A stretch of DNA of 64,000 bases from Streptomyces sp. MH60 (GTDB lineage: Bacteria > Actinomycetota > Actinomycetes > Streptomycetales > Streptomycetaceae): positions 1 to 64,000 of the forward strand of contig NZ_MULI01000029.1 of NCBI RefSeq assembly GCF_002939385.1, written 5' to 3'. The notes under the pieces are model-generated. The model was not told where the DNA came from, ran no database searches, and was given only the letters and a program-made list of their open reading frames with translations. Positions 25,854 through 35,192 of this stretch are shown here, in pieces; positions within the stretch are counted from its first letter, which is position 1; each line of letters begins with the position of its first letter. The position numbers and the translations under genes were made by a program.

Positions 25854-26696
25854 ATGCCCGACAGCGCACGGACGACGACCCCCTTCTCCCTCGACGCCTA
25901 CTTCGAGCGCATCGGCTGGGAGGGCGGGCGGCGGCCCGACGCGGCCACGCTCCGCGGGGTGCAGCTCGCCCATCTGCGGGCCATCCCCTTCGAGAACCTC
26001 GACGCCCTCGGCGGCCGGGCCCCTTCCCTCGACCTCTCCGACCTGATGGCCAAGCTGGTCCACGGCCGTCGGCGCGGCGGCTACTGCTACGAGCACAACA
26101 CCCTGTTCGCGGCCGCCCTGGAGGCGCTCGGCGTCCGGGTGACCCGGCTGACCGCGCGGGTCGTCGTCGGCGCGGACCGCTTCGAGGACCGTCCGCGCAC
26201 GCACATGGCCCTCCTCGCCGAACTGCCCGGCGATCCGCGGCCCCTCCTGGCCGACGTGGGCTTCGGCGCCGTCGGCTCGCTGCTGGAACCGGTGCCGCTG
26301 CTGGCGGACACCGAGTTCCACGACGCCGGGCGTCGGCACCGGCTGGTGCACGCGCCGCGCCGGGGGCCGCTGGAGACGTGGGTGCTCCAGGCGCGCGTGG
26401 CGGGTGGCTGGGAGGCGCAGTACGCCTTCACCCCGGAGCCGTTCGAGCCGTCCGACTACGAGGTGATCAACTGGCACATCGCCACGAACCCGCGTTCCCC
26501 GTTCGCCCGGCGCCCCTACGTCCAGCGCCTCACCCCGGACGCGCACCTGCTCCTCGACGGCGACCGCGTCACCGTGACGCGTACCGACGACGGCACGGTC
26601 ACCGAACGGAAGCCGGCCGACGAGACGGAGGCCCGCCGGGTCCTGGCGGAGGAGTTCGGCATCGACGTACCCGAGGGCCTGACGCTGCTGAGGTGA
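25854..26696 (+). CDS. nat: Arylamine N-acetyltransferase
   Basis: This 280-residue enzyme transfers acetyl from acetyl-CoA to arylamines or hydrazines. The catalytic triad is visible: Cys in RRGGYCYEHN near residue 77, His in RPRTHMALL near 119 and Asp in LLADVGFGA near 134. Length matches the bacterial NAT family. The ATG at 25854 begins MPDSARTTT. It follows the aminotransferase gene and ends at a hairpin shared with argS. Possible roles are xenobiotic detoxification or amide synthesis in a natural product. Confidence 0.92.
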   Translation: MPDSARTTTPFSLDAYFERIGWEGGRRPDAATLRGVQLAHLRAIPFENLDALGGRAPSLDLSDLMAKLVHGRRRGGYCYEHNTLFAAALEALGVRVTRLTARVVVGADRFEDRPRTHMALLAELPGDPRPLLADVGFGAVGSLLEPVPLLADTEFHDAGRRHRLVHAPRRGPLETWVLQARVAGGWEAQYAFTPEPFEPSDYEVINWHIATNPRSPFARRPYVQRLTPDAHLLLDGDRVTVTRTDDGTVTERKPADETEARRVLAEEFGIDVPEGLTLLR

Positions 26697-26718
26697 GGAC
26701 GGGGCGGCCCCGCCCTCA
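26694..26718. terminator. Terminator between nat and argS
   Basis: An 11-bp inverted repeat with one mismatch (26694-26704 and 26708-26718) and a 3-nt loop begins at the nat stop codon, between the convergent genes. Confidence 0.65.
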
Positions 26719-26732
26719 CCTCCGGGCCGTAC

Positions 26733-28493
26733 TCAGAGCCGCTCGGGCGTCCGGATGCCCAGCAGGGCCATGCCCCGGTGCAGGGTGCGGGCCGTGAGGT
26801 CGCACAGGAAGAGGCGGTTCTCCACCTGCTCCGGCGTCTCGGCCTTCAGCACCGGGCACTTGTCGTAGAACGTCGTGTACAGCGACGCCAGCTGGTACAG
26901 GTACGCGGCCAGCTTGTGCGGGGCGTACTCCGCGGCCGCCTCGAAGACCGTGTCCCCGAACGCGTCCAGGTGCAGGCCCAGCGCGCGCTCCGCCTCGTGC
27001 AGCGCCAGCTCCGGGTGGGCGGCGGGGCGGAACTCGCCGGCCTTGCGGAGGATGGACTGGATACGGGCGTAGGCGTACTGGAGGTAGACGCTGGTGTCGC
27101 CGTTGAGCGAGACCATCTGGTCCAGGTCGAACTTGTAGTCGCGGCTCGGCGACGTCGACAGGTCCGCGTACTTCACGGCCCCGATGCCGACCTGCGCGGC
27201 CCGCTCCCGGATCTCGTCCTCGGTCAGGTCCCGCGCCTTCTCCCGCACGACCTCCGCCGCCCGCTGCACCGCCTCGTCCAGCAGGTCCTCCAGACGCACG
27301 GTTTCGCCCGCACGCGTCTTGAAGGGCTTGCCGTCGGCGCCGAGCACCGTGCCGTAGCCCATGTTGTGCGCGGTGACCTCGTCGCCGAGCCAGCCGGCCC
27401 GGCGGGCGGTCTCGAAGACCATCCTGAAGTGCAGCGACTGACGTACGTCCACGACGTACAGCAGCGTGGTCGCGTGCAGGTCCTGGACCCGGTTGCGGAT
27501 CGCGGTCAGGTCGGAGGCCGCGTAGCCGAAGCCGCCGTCGGCCTTCTGCACGATCAGCGGGACCGGCTGGTCGTCCTTGCCGCGGATCTCGTCGAAGAAC
27601 ACCACGAGCGCGCCCTCGGAGCGCACCGCGACGCCCATCTCCTCCAGGAGGCGGGCGGTCTCGGGCATGCCCTCGTTGTACGCGGACTCGCCGACGATCT
27701 CCTCGTCGCGGATCTCCATGTCGAGCTTCTCGAAGACGGAGTAGAAGTAGACCTTCGACTCGTCCACGAACTGCTGCCACAGCTCCAGCGTCTCCTTGTC
27801 GCCGGACTGGAGGGCGACGACCCGCTTGCGGGCCCGCTCCTTGAACTCCTCGTCCGCGTCGAAGACCGCGCGCGACGCCTTGTACACCCGGTTCAGGTTC
27901 GACATGGCCTGCTCGCCGTCGACGTCCTCGGCCGGGGCCAGCTCGCCGGGGTGCTCGAACAGGTACTGGATGAGCATGCCGAACTGGGTGCCCCAGTCGC
28001 CGATGTGGTGCCGGCCGATCGTCTGCTCGCCGGTGAAGTCGAGCATGCCGCGCAGCGCGTCGCCGATGACCGCCGAGCGCAGGTGGCCGACGTGCATCTC
28101 CTTCGCCACGTTCGGCTGGGCGTAGTCGACGACCGTGGTGCCCGCGTCCTGCTTCAGCGGCACGCCGAGCCGCTCGCCGTCCGCGAGCCGCGCGGCGAGG
28201 TTCCGGGTGATCGCGCCGTCGCTGACGGTGATGTTGAGGAAGCCGGGCCCGGAGACCTCGACGTCCTTGATCAGCTCGTCGCCGGTGGTGATGCCGGCGA
28301 CCACCTCGGCCGCCAGCTCCCGCGGGTTGGCCTTCGCCTTCTTGGCCAGCGCGAGAATGCCGTTGGCCTGGTAGTCCGCCCGGTCGCTACGTCGCAGCAG
28401 CGGGTCGGCGCCGGCGGCCTCCGGCCGGGTGGCCGTGAGGGCGGACGCGAGCTGCTGCTGGACGGAGTCGGTGAGGGACGTGACCGAGGCCAT
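26733..28493 (-). CDS. argS: Arginyl-tRNA synthetase
   Basis: This 586-residue class I synthetase charges tRNA-Arg. The N-terminal Add-1 domain recognises the tRNA D-loop. The HIGH motif is present as VAKEMHVGHLRSAVIGD near residue 130. No canonical KMSKS is present, as in many ArgRS enzymes. The DALR anticodon-binding domain follows at the C-terminus with YLYQLASLYTTFYDKCPV, ending MALLGIRTPERL. It is divergent from lysS across a 173-bp gap, a conserved arrangement in streptomycetes. Confidence 0.97.
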   Translation of the reverse strand: MASVTSLTDSVQQQLASALTATRPEAAGADPLLRRSDRADYQANGILALAKKAKANPRELAAEVVAGITTGDELIKDVEVSGPGFLNITVSDGAITRNLAARLADGERLGVPLKQDAGTTVVDYAQPNVAKEMHVGHLRSAVIGDALRGMLDFTGEQTIGRHHIGDWGTQFGMLIQYLFEHPGELAPAEDVDGEQAMSNLNRVYKASRAVFDADEEFKERARKRVVALQSGDKETLELWQQFVDESKVYFYSVFEKLDMEIRDEEIVGESAYNEGMPETARLLEEMGVAVRSEGALVVFFDEIRGKDDQPVPLIVQKADGGFGYAASDLTAIRNRVQDLHATTLLYVVDVRQSLHFRMVFETARRAGWLGDEVTAHNMGYGTVLGADGKPFKTRAGETVRLEDLLDEAVQRAAEVVREKARDLTEDEIRERAAQVGIGAVKYADLSTSPSRDYKFDLDQMVSLNGDTSVYLQYAYARIQSILRKAGEFRPAAHPELALHEAERALGLHLDAFGDTVFEAAAEYAPHKLAAYLYQLASLYTTFYDKCPVLKAETPEQVENRLFLCDLTARTLHRGMALLGIRTPERL

Positions 28494-28666
28494 GGAGTGG
28501 CTGCCGTTCTGCTCGGGTTCCTGGAAGTAGTACAGAAACCGAGTATCCCATGCGGTGAAAAGCGGTTTTCGCGGATGCGGGCCGGGCTGGGAGAATGGGA
28601 CGGACAGCCGTGCGACCGTACCGGCTGTCTCCGGAGCGGTTCCGGAGAAGTCTCAGGAAAGAGGAC

Positions 28667-30439
28667 GTGCCGATCGTGGCTCAGAGCACAGAGACCACCG
28701 ACTGGGTCTCCCGTTTCGCGGACGAGGTCATCGCCGAGTCGGAGCGTCGTGCCCCGGGCGCGAAAACATCCCTCGCCACCGCTCCGGGTGGCCTCGTCGT
28801 CGCGTCCGGACTCTCCCCCTCCGGCCCCATCCACCTGGGCAACCTGCGCGAGGTCATGACCCCGCACCTGGTCGCCGACGAGATCCGCCGCCGCGGGTAC
28901 GAGGTGCGGCACCTGATCTCCTGGGACGACTACGACCGCTACCGCAAGGTCCCGGCCGGTGTCCCCGGGGTGGACGAGAGCTGGGCCGAGCACATCGGCA
29001 AGCCCCTGACCTCCGTCCCGGCGCCGAAGGGCTCCCCGCACCCGAACTGGGCGGAGCACTTCAAGGCCGCGATGGTCGCCGCGCTCGACGCGATGGGCGT
29101 CGAGTTCGACGGCATCAGCCAGACCGCGCAGTACACCTCCGGTGTCTACCGCGAGCAGATCCTGCACGCCATGAAGCACCGGCGGGACATCGACGCGATC
29201 CTCGACCAGTACCGGACCAGGAAGCCCGCGAAGCAGCCGCAGAAGTCGCAGAAGCCCGTCGACGAGGCCGAGCTGGAGGCCGCCGAGGGCTCCGGCGCCG
29301 CCGCCGAGGACGACGGCAGCTCCGGCTCCGCCGGGTACTTCCCGTACAAGCCGTACTGCGGCAACTGCGAGAAGGACCTGACGACCGTCACCGCCTACGA
29401 CGACGACTCGACCGAGCTGACCTACGCCTGCACCGCCTGCGGCTTCTCCGAGACCGTGCGGCTGAGCGAGTTCAACCGCGGCAAGCTGGTCTGGAAGGTC
29501 GACTGGCCGATGCGCTGGGCGTACGAGGGGGTCGTCTTCGAGCCCAGCGGCGTGGACCACTCCTCGCCCGGGTCGTCGTTCCAGGTCGGCGGGCAGATCG
29601 TCGGGATCTTCGGCGGCAAGCAGCCGATCGGCCCGATGTACGCCTTCGTCGGCATCAGCGGCATGGCCAAGATGTCCTCGTCCAAGGGCGGGGTGCCCAC
29701 CCCGGCCGACGCGCTCCAGATCATGGAGCCGCAGCTGCTGCGCTGGCTGTACGCCCGCCGCAGGCCCAACCAGTCCTTCAAGATCGCCTTCGACCAGGAG
29801 ATCCAGCGGCTGTACGACGAGTGGGACCGCCTCGACGCCAAGGTCGCCGACGGCTCGGCCCTCCCCGCCGACGCCGCCGCGCACTCGCGCGCCGTCCGCA
29901 CGGCCGCCGGTGAGCTGCCGCGCACGCCCAGGCCGCTGCCGTACCGGACGCTGGCCTCCGTGGCCGACATCACCGCCGGGCACGAGGACCAGGCGCTGCG
30001 CATCCTCAGCGAGCTGGACCCGGCGAACCCGATCGCGTCCCTGGACGAGGCCCGGCCGCGCTACGACAAGGCCGAGGCGTGGATCAACACCCACGTCCCC
30101 GCCGACCAGCGCACCATCGTGCGCCAGGAGCCCGACGCCGAGCTGCTCAAGTCCCTCGACGAGCCGAGCCGGCAGTCGCTGCGGCTGCTGCTCGACGGAC
30201 TGGCCGACCACTGGTCCCTGGACGGGCTCACCCACCACGTCTACGGCGTCCCCAAGGTCCAGGCGGGCTTCCCCGCCGACGCCACGCCCAAGGAACTGCC
30301 GCCCGAGATCAAGACCGCCCAGCGGACGTTCTTCGCGCTGCTGTACCACCTGCTCGTCGGCCGCGACACCGGCCCGCGCCTGCCCACGCTGCTGCTCGCG
30401 GTGGGGCAGGACCGGGTGCGGACCCTGCTCGGGGAGTAG
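28667..30439 (+). CDS. lysS: Lysyl-tRNA synthetase, class I
   Basis: This 590-residue protein is the archaeal-type class I LysRS, not the class II enzyme common in bacteria. Its signature PIHLGNLRE (HIGH) lies near residue 51 and KMSSSKGG (KMSKS) near 340. A Cys4 zinc site is formed by CGNCEKD and CTACGFSE. An Ala/Glu/Gly/Ser-rich loop sits before the zinc ribbon. The GTG at 28667 starts VPIVAQSTETTDW as in relatives; the GTG at 28676 is an alternative. It ends at a very strong bidirectional hairpin. Confidence 0.96.
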   Translation: MPIVAQSTETTDWVSRFADEVIAESERRAPGAKTSLATAPGGLVVASGLSPSGPIHLGNLREVMTPHLVADEIRRRGYEVRHLISWDDYDRYRKVPAGVPGVDESWAEHIGKPLTSVPAPKGSPHPNWAEHFKAAMVAALDAMGVEFDGISQTAQYTSGVYREQILHAMKHRRDIDAILDQYRTRKPAKQPQKSQKPVDEAELEAAEGSGAAAEDDGSSGSAGYFPYKPYCGNCEKDLTTVTAYDDDSTELTYACTACGFSETVRLSEFNRGKLVWKVDWPMRWAYEGVVFEPSGVDHSSPGSSFQVGGQIVGIFGGKQPIGPMYAFVGISGMAKMSSSKGGVPTPADALQIMEPQLLRWLYARRRPNQSFKIAFDQEIQRLYDEWDRLDAKVADGSALPADAAAHSRAVRTAAGELPRTPRPLPYRTLASVADITAGHEDQALRILSELDPANPIASLDEARPRYDKAEAWINTHVPADQRTIVRQEPDAELLKSLDEPSRQSLRLLLDGLADHWSLDGLTHHVYGVPKVQAGFPADATPKELPPEIKTAQRTFFALLYHLLVGRDTGPRLPTLLLAVGQDRVRTLLGE

Positions 30440-30448
30440 GACCCGCCA

Positions 30449-30498
30449 GTACGGCGAAGGGGGCGCCCGGTCCGCACCGGGCGCCCCCTTCGCCGTAC
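30449..30498. terminator. Strong bidirectional terminator after lysS
   Basis: A perfect 23-bp inverted repeat (30449-30471 and 30476-30498) with a 4-nt loop lies between the convergent lysS and DUF2637 genes. Confidence 0.93.
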
Positions 30499-30507
30499 GC
30501 GGGGCCG

Positions 30508-31779
30508 TCAGGCGATGTGCTCCTCCTCCAGCTCCGCGCCGTGGCGCTCCTGGAACCGCAGGACCATGCGCTTGGCATCGGCGTCCAGGAGCGAGACGCC
30601 GAACGTGGCCTCGACGTCGTACGCGAACTCGCGCGGGGTCGGGTAGCCGCTGCCGTTGTTGAGCGACTGCTTGAAGACCTGGTAGTAGTCGTCCTCGCCC
30701 GGACCCTCGGGCTCCGGCGTGCCGCCGCCCTCCCCCAGCTCGCGGGTGCGGTGCGGCCCGACCGGTATGGGGAAGCCGCCGGTCTCCTCCGGAGCGGGCT
30801 CCTGCGGGGGCGGCTCCTCCTCGAACTGCTGCCGGTACTGGTCGGCCTGCCGCTGCTCCGCCTCCCACTGGGCGTACTGGTCCGGGTCGTACGTCGGGTC
30901 GTAGTCGCCGTGGTACTCGACCGACTGCGGGTCCCGGGCGTGCAGCCACGGGTTCTGCTCCACCGCCGGCCCGTCCTCCCGCACCGGCTCCGCCTCCCGG
31001 GCGCCGACCAGTTCGGCCCGCTGCTCGGCCGGGGGCGACGCCTGCGGGGCCGGTTCCTGCGGCCGGGGCGCCGGCGGGAGCAGGGCCGGTTCGATGCCGG
31101 CCGCCGCCAGCCCGGAGGGGGCGGTCTGCGCCAGCGGGACGCCGTAGCGGGCCAGCCGCAGCGGCATCAGGGACTCCACGGGCGCCTTGCGGCGCCAGGC
31201 GCGGCCGAAGCGGGAGCGCAGCCGGGCCTGGTACACCAGCCGCTCCTGCTCCAGCTTGATGACCTGCTCGTAGGAGCGCAGCTCCCACAGCTTCATGCGG
31301 CGCCACAGCAGGAACGTCGGCACCGGCGAGAGCAGCCAGCGGGTGAGGCGGACGCCCTCCATGTGCTTGTCGGCGGTGATGTCGGCGATCCGGCCGATCG
31401 CGTGCCGGGCGGCCTCCACCGACACCACGAACAGGATCGGGATCACACCGTGCATGCCCACGCCCAGCGGGTCGGGCCAGGCCGCCGCGCCGTTGAACGC
31501 GATCGTCGCCGCCGTCAGCAGCCACGCCGTCTGGCGCAGCAGCGGGAAGGGGATGCGGATCCAGGTCAGCAGCAGGTCGAGGGCGAGCAGCACGCAGATG
31601 CCCGCGTCGATGCCGATCGGGAAGACGTAGCTGAAGTTCCCGAAGCCCTTCTTCAGGGCCAGTTCGCGCACCGCCGCGTACGAACCCGCGAAGCCGATGC
31701 CGGCGATGACGACGGCACCGAAGACGACCATGCCGATGAGTACACGGTGCGTCCGTGTCAGCTGAAGTGGCGCGGCCAC
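30508..31779 (-). CDS. DUF2637 membrane protein (plasmid spread-protein-like)
   Basis: This 423-residue protein has four TM segments in its first 125 residues (VLIGMVVFGAVVIAGIGFAG, then around 50, 85 and 105). An amphipathic helical region and a long Pro/Glu/Gln-rich cytosolic tail follow. The DUF2637 domain is related to SpdB-type spread proteins and is found on both plasmids and chromosomes of actinomycetes. The GTG at 31779 has AGGGGAG 5 nt upstream, so an upstream extension is excluded. The C-terminal part (from about residue 370, LNNGSGYPTPREFAYDVEAT) looks folded and may be DNA- or peptide-binding. Function unknown. Confidence 0.82.
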   Translation of the reverse strand: MAAPLQLTRTHRVLIGMVVFGAVVIAGIGFAGSYAAVRELALKKGFGNFSYVFPIGIDAGICVLLALDLLLTWIRIPFPLLRQTAWLLTAATIAFNGAAAWPDPLGVGMHGVIPILFVVSVEAARHAIGRIADITADKHMEGVRLTRWLLSPVPTFLLWRRMKLWELRSYEQVIKLEQERLVYQARLRSRFGRAWRRKAPVESLMPLRLARYGVPLAQTAPSGLAAAGIEPALLPPAPRPQEPAPQASPPAEQRAELVGAREAEPVREDGPAVEQNPWLHARDPQSVEYHGDYDPTYDPDQYAQWEAEQRQADQYRQQFEEEPPPQEPAPEETGGFPIPVGPHRTRELGEGGGTPEPEGPGEDDYYQVFKQSLNNGSGYPTPREFAYDVEATFGVSLLDADAKRMVLRFQERHGAELEEEHIA

Positions 31780-31867
31780 CCGTACTCCCCTTCCATTGCG
31801 TGTTGTTGCGCGCAACAGAGTGGCACATGTGTGCGGGGGACGGGTGGCCGGTGGGTGGAAGAGACCG

Positions 31868-32755
31868 TCAGCTGTCCTTCGCGGACGCCTTCGAGGACGA
31901 CTTGGACGGCGACTTGGACGGCGACTTCGACGACTCCTCGGTGGACGACTTGGAGCCCGACGTGGAGGGCGACGGCGTGGCGCTCGACTTGCCGCCGCCG
32001 GCGGCGGCGTTGGCCTTCGTCACCGCGGCCACCGCCTCCTTGGCCGCCTTCTGCGCGTCCTTCGCCAGGTCGTCGGCGTCCGGGGTCTTGTCGCCCGCCA
32101 GGCCCGCGCCGTTGAAGTCGATCGTGACGACGACGTTCTCGACCCGGGTCACGACCGTCTGCTGCTTGAAGGTGCCTTCCTTCTTCTTCAGGTCGTAGCG
32201 CACCAGCGAGGCCTCGTCGCCCGTGCCGCTCACCGGCGTGGTCTTGAGCTTCTTCGCGCCCTCCGCGCTCTGCACGTCCTTGAGCTGCTTCTGGTAGTAG
32301 TCGTGCGCCAGCTTGTCGCCCTCGCCGCGCGTCACGTCCGACTCGAAGCGCAGCATCGACACGCTCAGCCAGCGGAACTGAGAACCCTTCACGCCGTTGT
32401 CGTCGAGACTGTCCCAGGAGCAACTGGCCCGCGACGCCGTGTCGTTGGACGTGCCCTCCTTGCCGGAGTCGCCCTTCGGCACCAGGTCCTCCAGCGTCTT
32501 CTCGGTCACCACCGAGCACGGCTCGGGAAGCTTCCGGAACGCCGCCGCCCGCACCGTCGGGGAAGGGCTCGCGGACTTGGACGCGGCGGACTCCTCCGCG
32601 GTCTTGTCCTTGCCGTCGTCGGAGCCGGAGTCCGAGGAGCAGCCGGCTGCCACCAGCATCACGGGTACGGCGGCCGCGCCGACAAGGACGCGGGTGAGTC
32701 GCTTCGCTCGCTTCGCATGCGGGTCTCGCTGGTCACGCTGGGCTCGTAGCTGCAT
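31868..32755 (-). CDS. DUF3558 lipoprotein, first of two
   Basis: This 295-residue secreted protein has a basic start, a lipoprotein signal (VLVGAAAVPVMLVAAGC, Cys near residue 39) and a DUF3558 domain (FRKLPEPCSVVTEKTLEDLV to about residue 225). Its tail consists of Ser/Lys repeats (KSPSKSPSKSSSK type), which may bind cell-wall polymers. The Cys in EPCSVV and in ASCSWD could pair. The ATG at 32755 with AAGGA upstream is preferred; another ATG lies at 32770. A paralogue follows upstream on the same strand. Confidence 0.84.
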   Translation of the reverse strand: MQLRAQRDQRDPHAKRAKRLTRVLVGAAAVPVMLVAAGCSSDSGSDDGKDKTAEESAASKSASPSPTVRAAAFRKLPEPCSVVTEKTLEDLVPKGDSGKEGTSNDTASRASCSWDSLDDNGVKGSQFRWLSVSMLRFESDVTRGEGDKLAHDYYQKQLKDVQSAEGAKKLKTTPVSGTGDEASLVRYDLKKKEGTFKQQTVVTRVENVVVTIDFNGAGLAGDKTPDADDLAKDAQKAAKEAVAAVTKANAAAGGGKSSATPSPSTSGSKSSTEESSKSPSKSPSKSSSKASAKDS

Positions 32756-32887
32756 GGTTCCTTCACTCATGGCACTCGTGGTTCCTGCGTTCGGAACGGG
32801 TCCGAGGGGCCACGGTACGCGGTGAAGAAATCGTGCGGTCCCGCTTCGGGGCCACCGCGCGCGGGCGCGGGGGAGCCCCGCCGGGAC

Positions 32888-33766
32888 TCAACCGCCCAGC
32901 GAATCCGCCAGCTGGGAGGCCAGTTTCCGCGCCATGTCCTGCATTTCCTCGCTGTCCGGCACGACGCCGAGCGTCGCCGACTGCTCCGCGTACTCGATGG
33001 TCACCATGACGTTCGACGTGCGGAACGCCACAGTCACCGTGCGCCGCTTCGCCGTCGAACCGGAGCTGCTGAGCGCGTCGTCCACGAACGCCTCGTCGCC
33101 CAGGTCGTCCAGGAGCCGGGGCTGGACGTCGGTGGGCGTGGCGTCGGAGGACGCGCTCGACGAGGACGAGGACGAGGACGAGGAGGCGGAGGAGGACGCC
33201 GAGGGTGTACCGCCTGCGCCGGTGGCCGGCTCCCCGGATTCCCCGGAGTCACCCGAGGACGCCGACGGGCTGCCGGACGGGGAGTCCTCGGCGGAACCGG
33301 ACTCCGAGACGACGGGTTCGGGCAGGTCGGCGGCCTCCACCTGCTGGGCGAAGAGCTGCTCGGCCTCGCTGTCGTCGCTCACGGCGCTGTCGTACGACAC
33401 CACCCGTTCGAAGCCGACGAAGAGATGGTCGGTGGCCTGGGCGGAATCCACCTTCCAGCGGCAGCCGACCTTGCGGTCGGTGTCGTACGCGAGCGTCGGC
33501 TCACCCGCGTACGCCTTCTCGCGCTGCTCCTCGTCGGTGATCTCCTCGATGCCGGGCAGCAGGGCGTCGAGCGTCTTGTTGCCGACGGCGCCGCACGGCT
33601 CCGGAAGGGTGCGGTACTTGCCGGGCTCGGCCGCCTCGGTCGCGACGCCGGGCTCGCCCGGGTTCGAGTCGTCCGCGGTGGCACCGCCGTCCGAGCCGCC
33701 GGTGCAGCCGGCCAGCAACGCCGCCAGAAGGGCGGCGACGCCGGGTACGTAGGCCTTCCGCTGCAC
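32888..33766 (-). CDS. DUF3558 lipoprotein, second of two
   Basis: This 292-residue lipoprotein is paralogous to its neighbour at 31868. It has a short signal (GVAALLAALLAGC, Cys at about residue 21), then the same FRxLPEPC-type opening (KYRTLPEPCGAVGNKTLDAL) and a DUF3558 core. A strongly Ser-rich stretch lies near residues 195-215, before a final conserved block. The GTG at 33766 is preceded by GAGAGGAG. The pair is probably a tandem duplication. DUF3558 proteins are envelope lipoproteins of unknown function. Confidence 0.83.
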   Translation of the reverse strand: MQRKAYVPGVAALLAALLAGCTGGSDGGATADDSNPGEPGVATEAAEPGKYRTLPEPCGAVGNKTLDALLPGIEEITDEEQREKAYAGEPTLAYDTDRKVGCRWKVDSAQATDHLFVGFERVVSYDSAVSDDSEAEQLFAQQVEAADLPEPVVSESGSAEDSPSGSPSASSGDSGESGEPATGAGGTPSASSSASSSSSSSSSSASSDATPTDVQPRLLDDLGDEAFVDDALSSSGSTAKRRTVTVAFRTSNVMVTIEYAEQSATLGVVPDSEEMQDMARKLASQLADSLGG

Positions 33767-33970
33767 GGTGCGGCTCCTCTCGCCGGTGTGGCTGTGGTCG
33801 GTACTCCAGTGTCCCCGCTGGTTATTCGCTTGCCGCGCGGGGGCGTCCCCTGGAGACAATGTGTATCGCACGCGCCGCCGTGAACGCCGGTCAGCCGTCC
33901 CTTTGGCTGCCCTTGGCGCCGGTTTTGCGCTTTGAGACTTCTGTATGTTTTCCGGGGGAATGAGGACGAT

Positions 33971-35164
33971 ATGTCGTACGTGGAGATGCCGGGCGCGAAG
34001 GTGCCGATCCGGATGTGGGCCGACCCGGCGACGGTCGAGGAGGGCGCGCTCCAGCAGCTGCGCAACGTCGCGACCCTGTCGTGGATCAAGGGCCTCGCGG
34101 TCATGCCGGACGTGCACTACGGCAAGGGCGCGACGGTCGGCTCCGTGATCGCGATGCGGGGCGCGGTGTGCCCGGCGGCGGTGGGCGTCGACATCGGCTG
34201 CGGGATGTCGGCGGTGAAGACGTCCCTGACGGCGAACGACCTCCCGGGCGACCTGTCCCGGCTGCGCTCGAAGATCGAGCAGGCGATTCCGGTGGGGCGG
34301 GGCATGCACGACAGCCCGGTCGACCCGGGCCGCTTCCACGGACTGGCGACGGCCGGGTGGGACGACTTCTGGGGGCGGTTCGACGGGGTGGCGGAGGCGG
34401 TCAAGTTCCGTCATGAGCGGGCCGGGAAGCAGATGGGAACGCTCGGATCGGGCAACCATTTTGTCGAAGTGTGCACGGATACGACCGGTTCTGTCTGGCT
34501 GATGCTGCACTCCGGCTCCCGCAACATCGGCAAGGAACTGGCCGAGCACCACATCGGCGTCGCCCAGAAGCTTCCGCACAACCAGGGCCTGGTCGACCGC
34601 GACCTCGCGGTGTTCGTCGCGGACACCCCGCAGATGGCCGCGTACCGCAACGACCTGTTCTGGGCGCAGGAGTACGCGAAGTACAACCGCACGCTCATGA
34701 TGGCGCTCCTGAAGGACGTGGTCCGCAAGGAGTTCAAGAAGGCCAAGCCGGTCTTCGAGCCGGAGATCAGCGCGCACCACAACTACGTCGCCGAGGAGCG
34801 GTACGACGGGATGGACCTGCTGGTGACCCGCAAGGGCGCGATCCGCGCGGGTTCCGGTGACTACGGGATCATCCCCGGTTCCATGGGCACGGGTTCGTAC
34901 ATCGTGAAGGGCCTCGGGAACGCCAAGTCCTTCAACTCCGCCTCCCACGGCGCAGGCCGGCGGATGAGCCGGAACGCCGCCAAGCGGCGCTTCTCCACCA
35001 AGGACCTGGAGGAGCAGACGCGGGGCGTGGAGTGCCGCAAGGACTCCGGCGTGGTGGACGAGATCCCGGGCGCCTACAAGCCGATCGAGCAGGTCATCGA
35101 CCAGCAGCGCGACCTGGTGGAGGTCGTGGCGAAGCTGAAGCAGGTCGTCTGCGTGAAGGGCTGA
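33971..35164 (+). CDS. rtcB: RtcB-family RNA ligase
   Basis: This 397-residue protein is of the RtcB family, which joins 2',3'-cyclic phosphate or 3'-phosphate RNA ends to 5'-OH ends using GTP and manganese. Metal-binding motifs are visible: GVDIGCGMSAVKT near residue 75, GTLGSGNHFVEV near 159 and LHSGSRNIGK near 180. HHNYVAEE follows, then the guanylation segment SHGAGRRMSRNAA near 328. The ATG at 33971 has GAGGAC 5 nt upstream. It is monocistronic and converges on an SDR gene. The RNA target in Streptomyces is unknown; RNA repair after toxin cleavage is the usual suggestion. Confidence 0.95.
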   Translation: MSYVEMPGAKVPIRMWADPATVEEGALQQLRNVATLSWIKGLAVMPDVHYGKGATVGSVIAMRGAVCPAAVGVDIGCGMSAVKTSLTANDLPGDLSRLRSKIEQAIPVGRGMHDSPVDPGRFHGLATAGWDDFWGRFDGVAEAVKFRHERAGKQMGTLGSGNHFVEVCTDTTGSVWLMLHSGSRNIGKELAEHHIGVAQKLPHNQGLVDRDLAVFVADTPQMAAYRNDLFWAQEYAKYNRTLMMALLKDVVRKEFKKAKPVFEPEISAHHNYVAEERYDGMDLLVTRKGAIRAGSGDYGIIPGSMGTGSYIVKGLGNAKSFNSASHGAGRRMSRNAAKRRFSTKDLEEQTRGVECRKDSGVVDEIPGAYKPIEQVIDQQRDLVEVVAKLKQVVCVKG

Positions 35165-35192
35165 CGCCCGGGGCGCCGTCGGGGGTCAGCCC
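35158..35192. terminator. Weak hairpin between rtcB and the SDR gene
   Basis: An 8-bp inverted repeat (35158-35165 and 35185-35192) with a 19-nt GC-rich loop spans both stop codons of the convergent genes. Confidence 0.45.

Noticed and set aside
28271..31828. Very long minus-strand open frame (over 1,100 codons) across lysS and the DUF2637 gene
   Set aside because: It runs antisense through a lysyl-tRNA synthetase with all its motifs and in another frame of the DUF2637 gene; no domain is visible in it.
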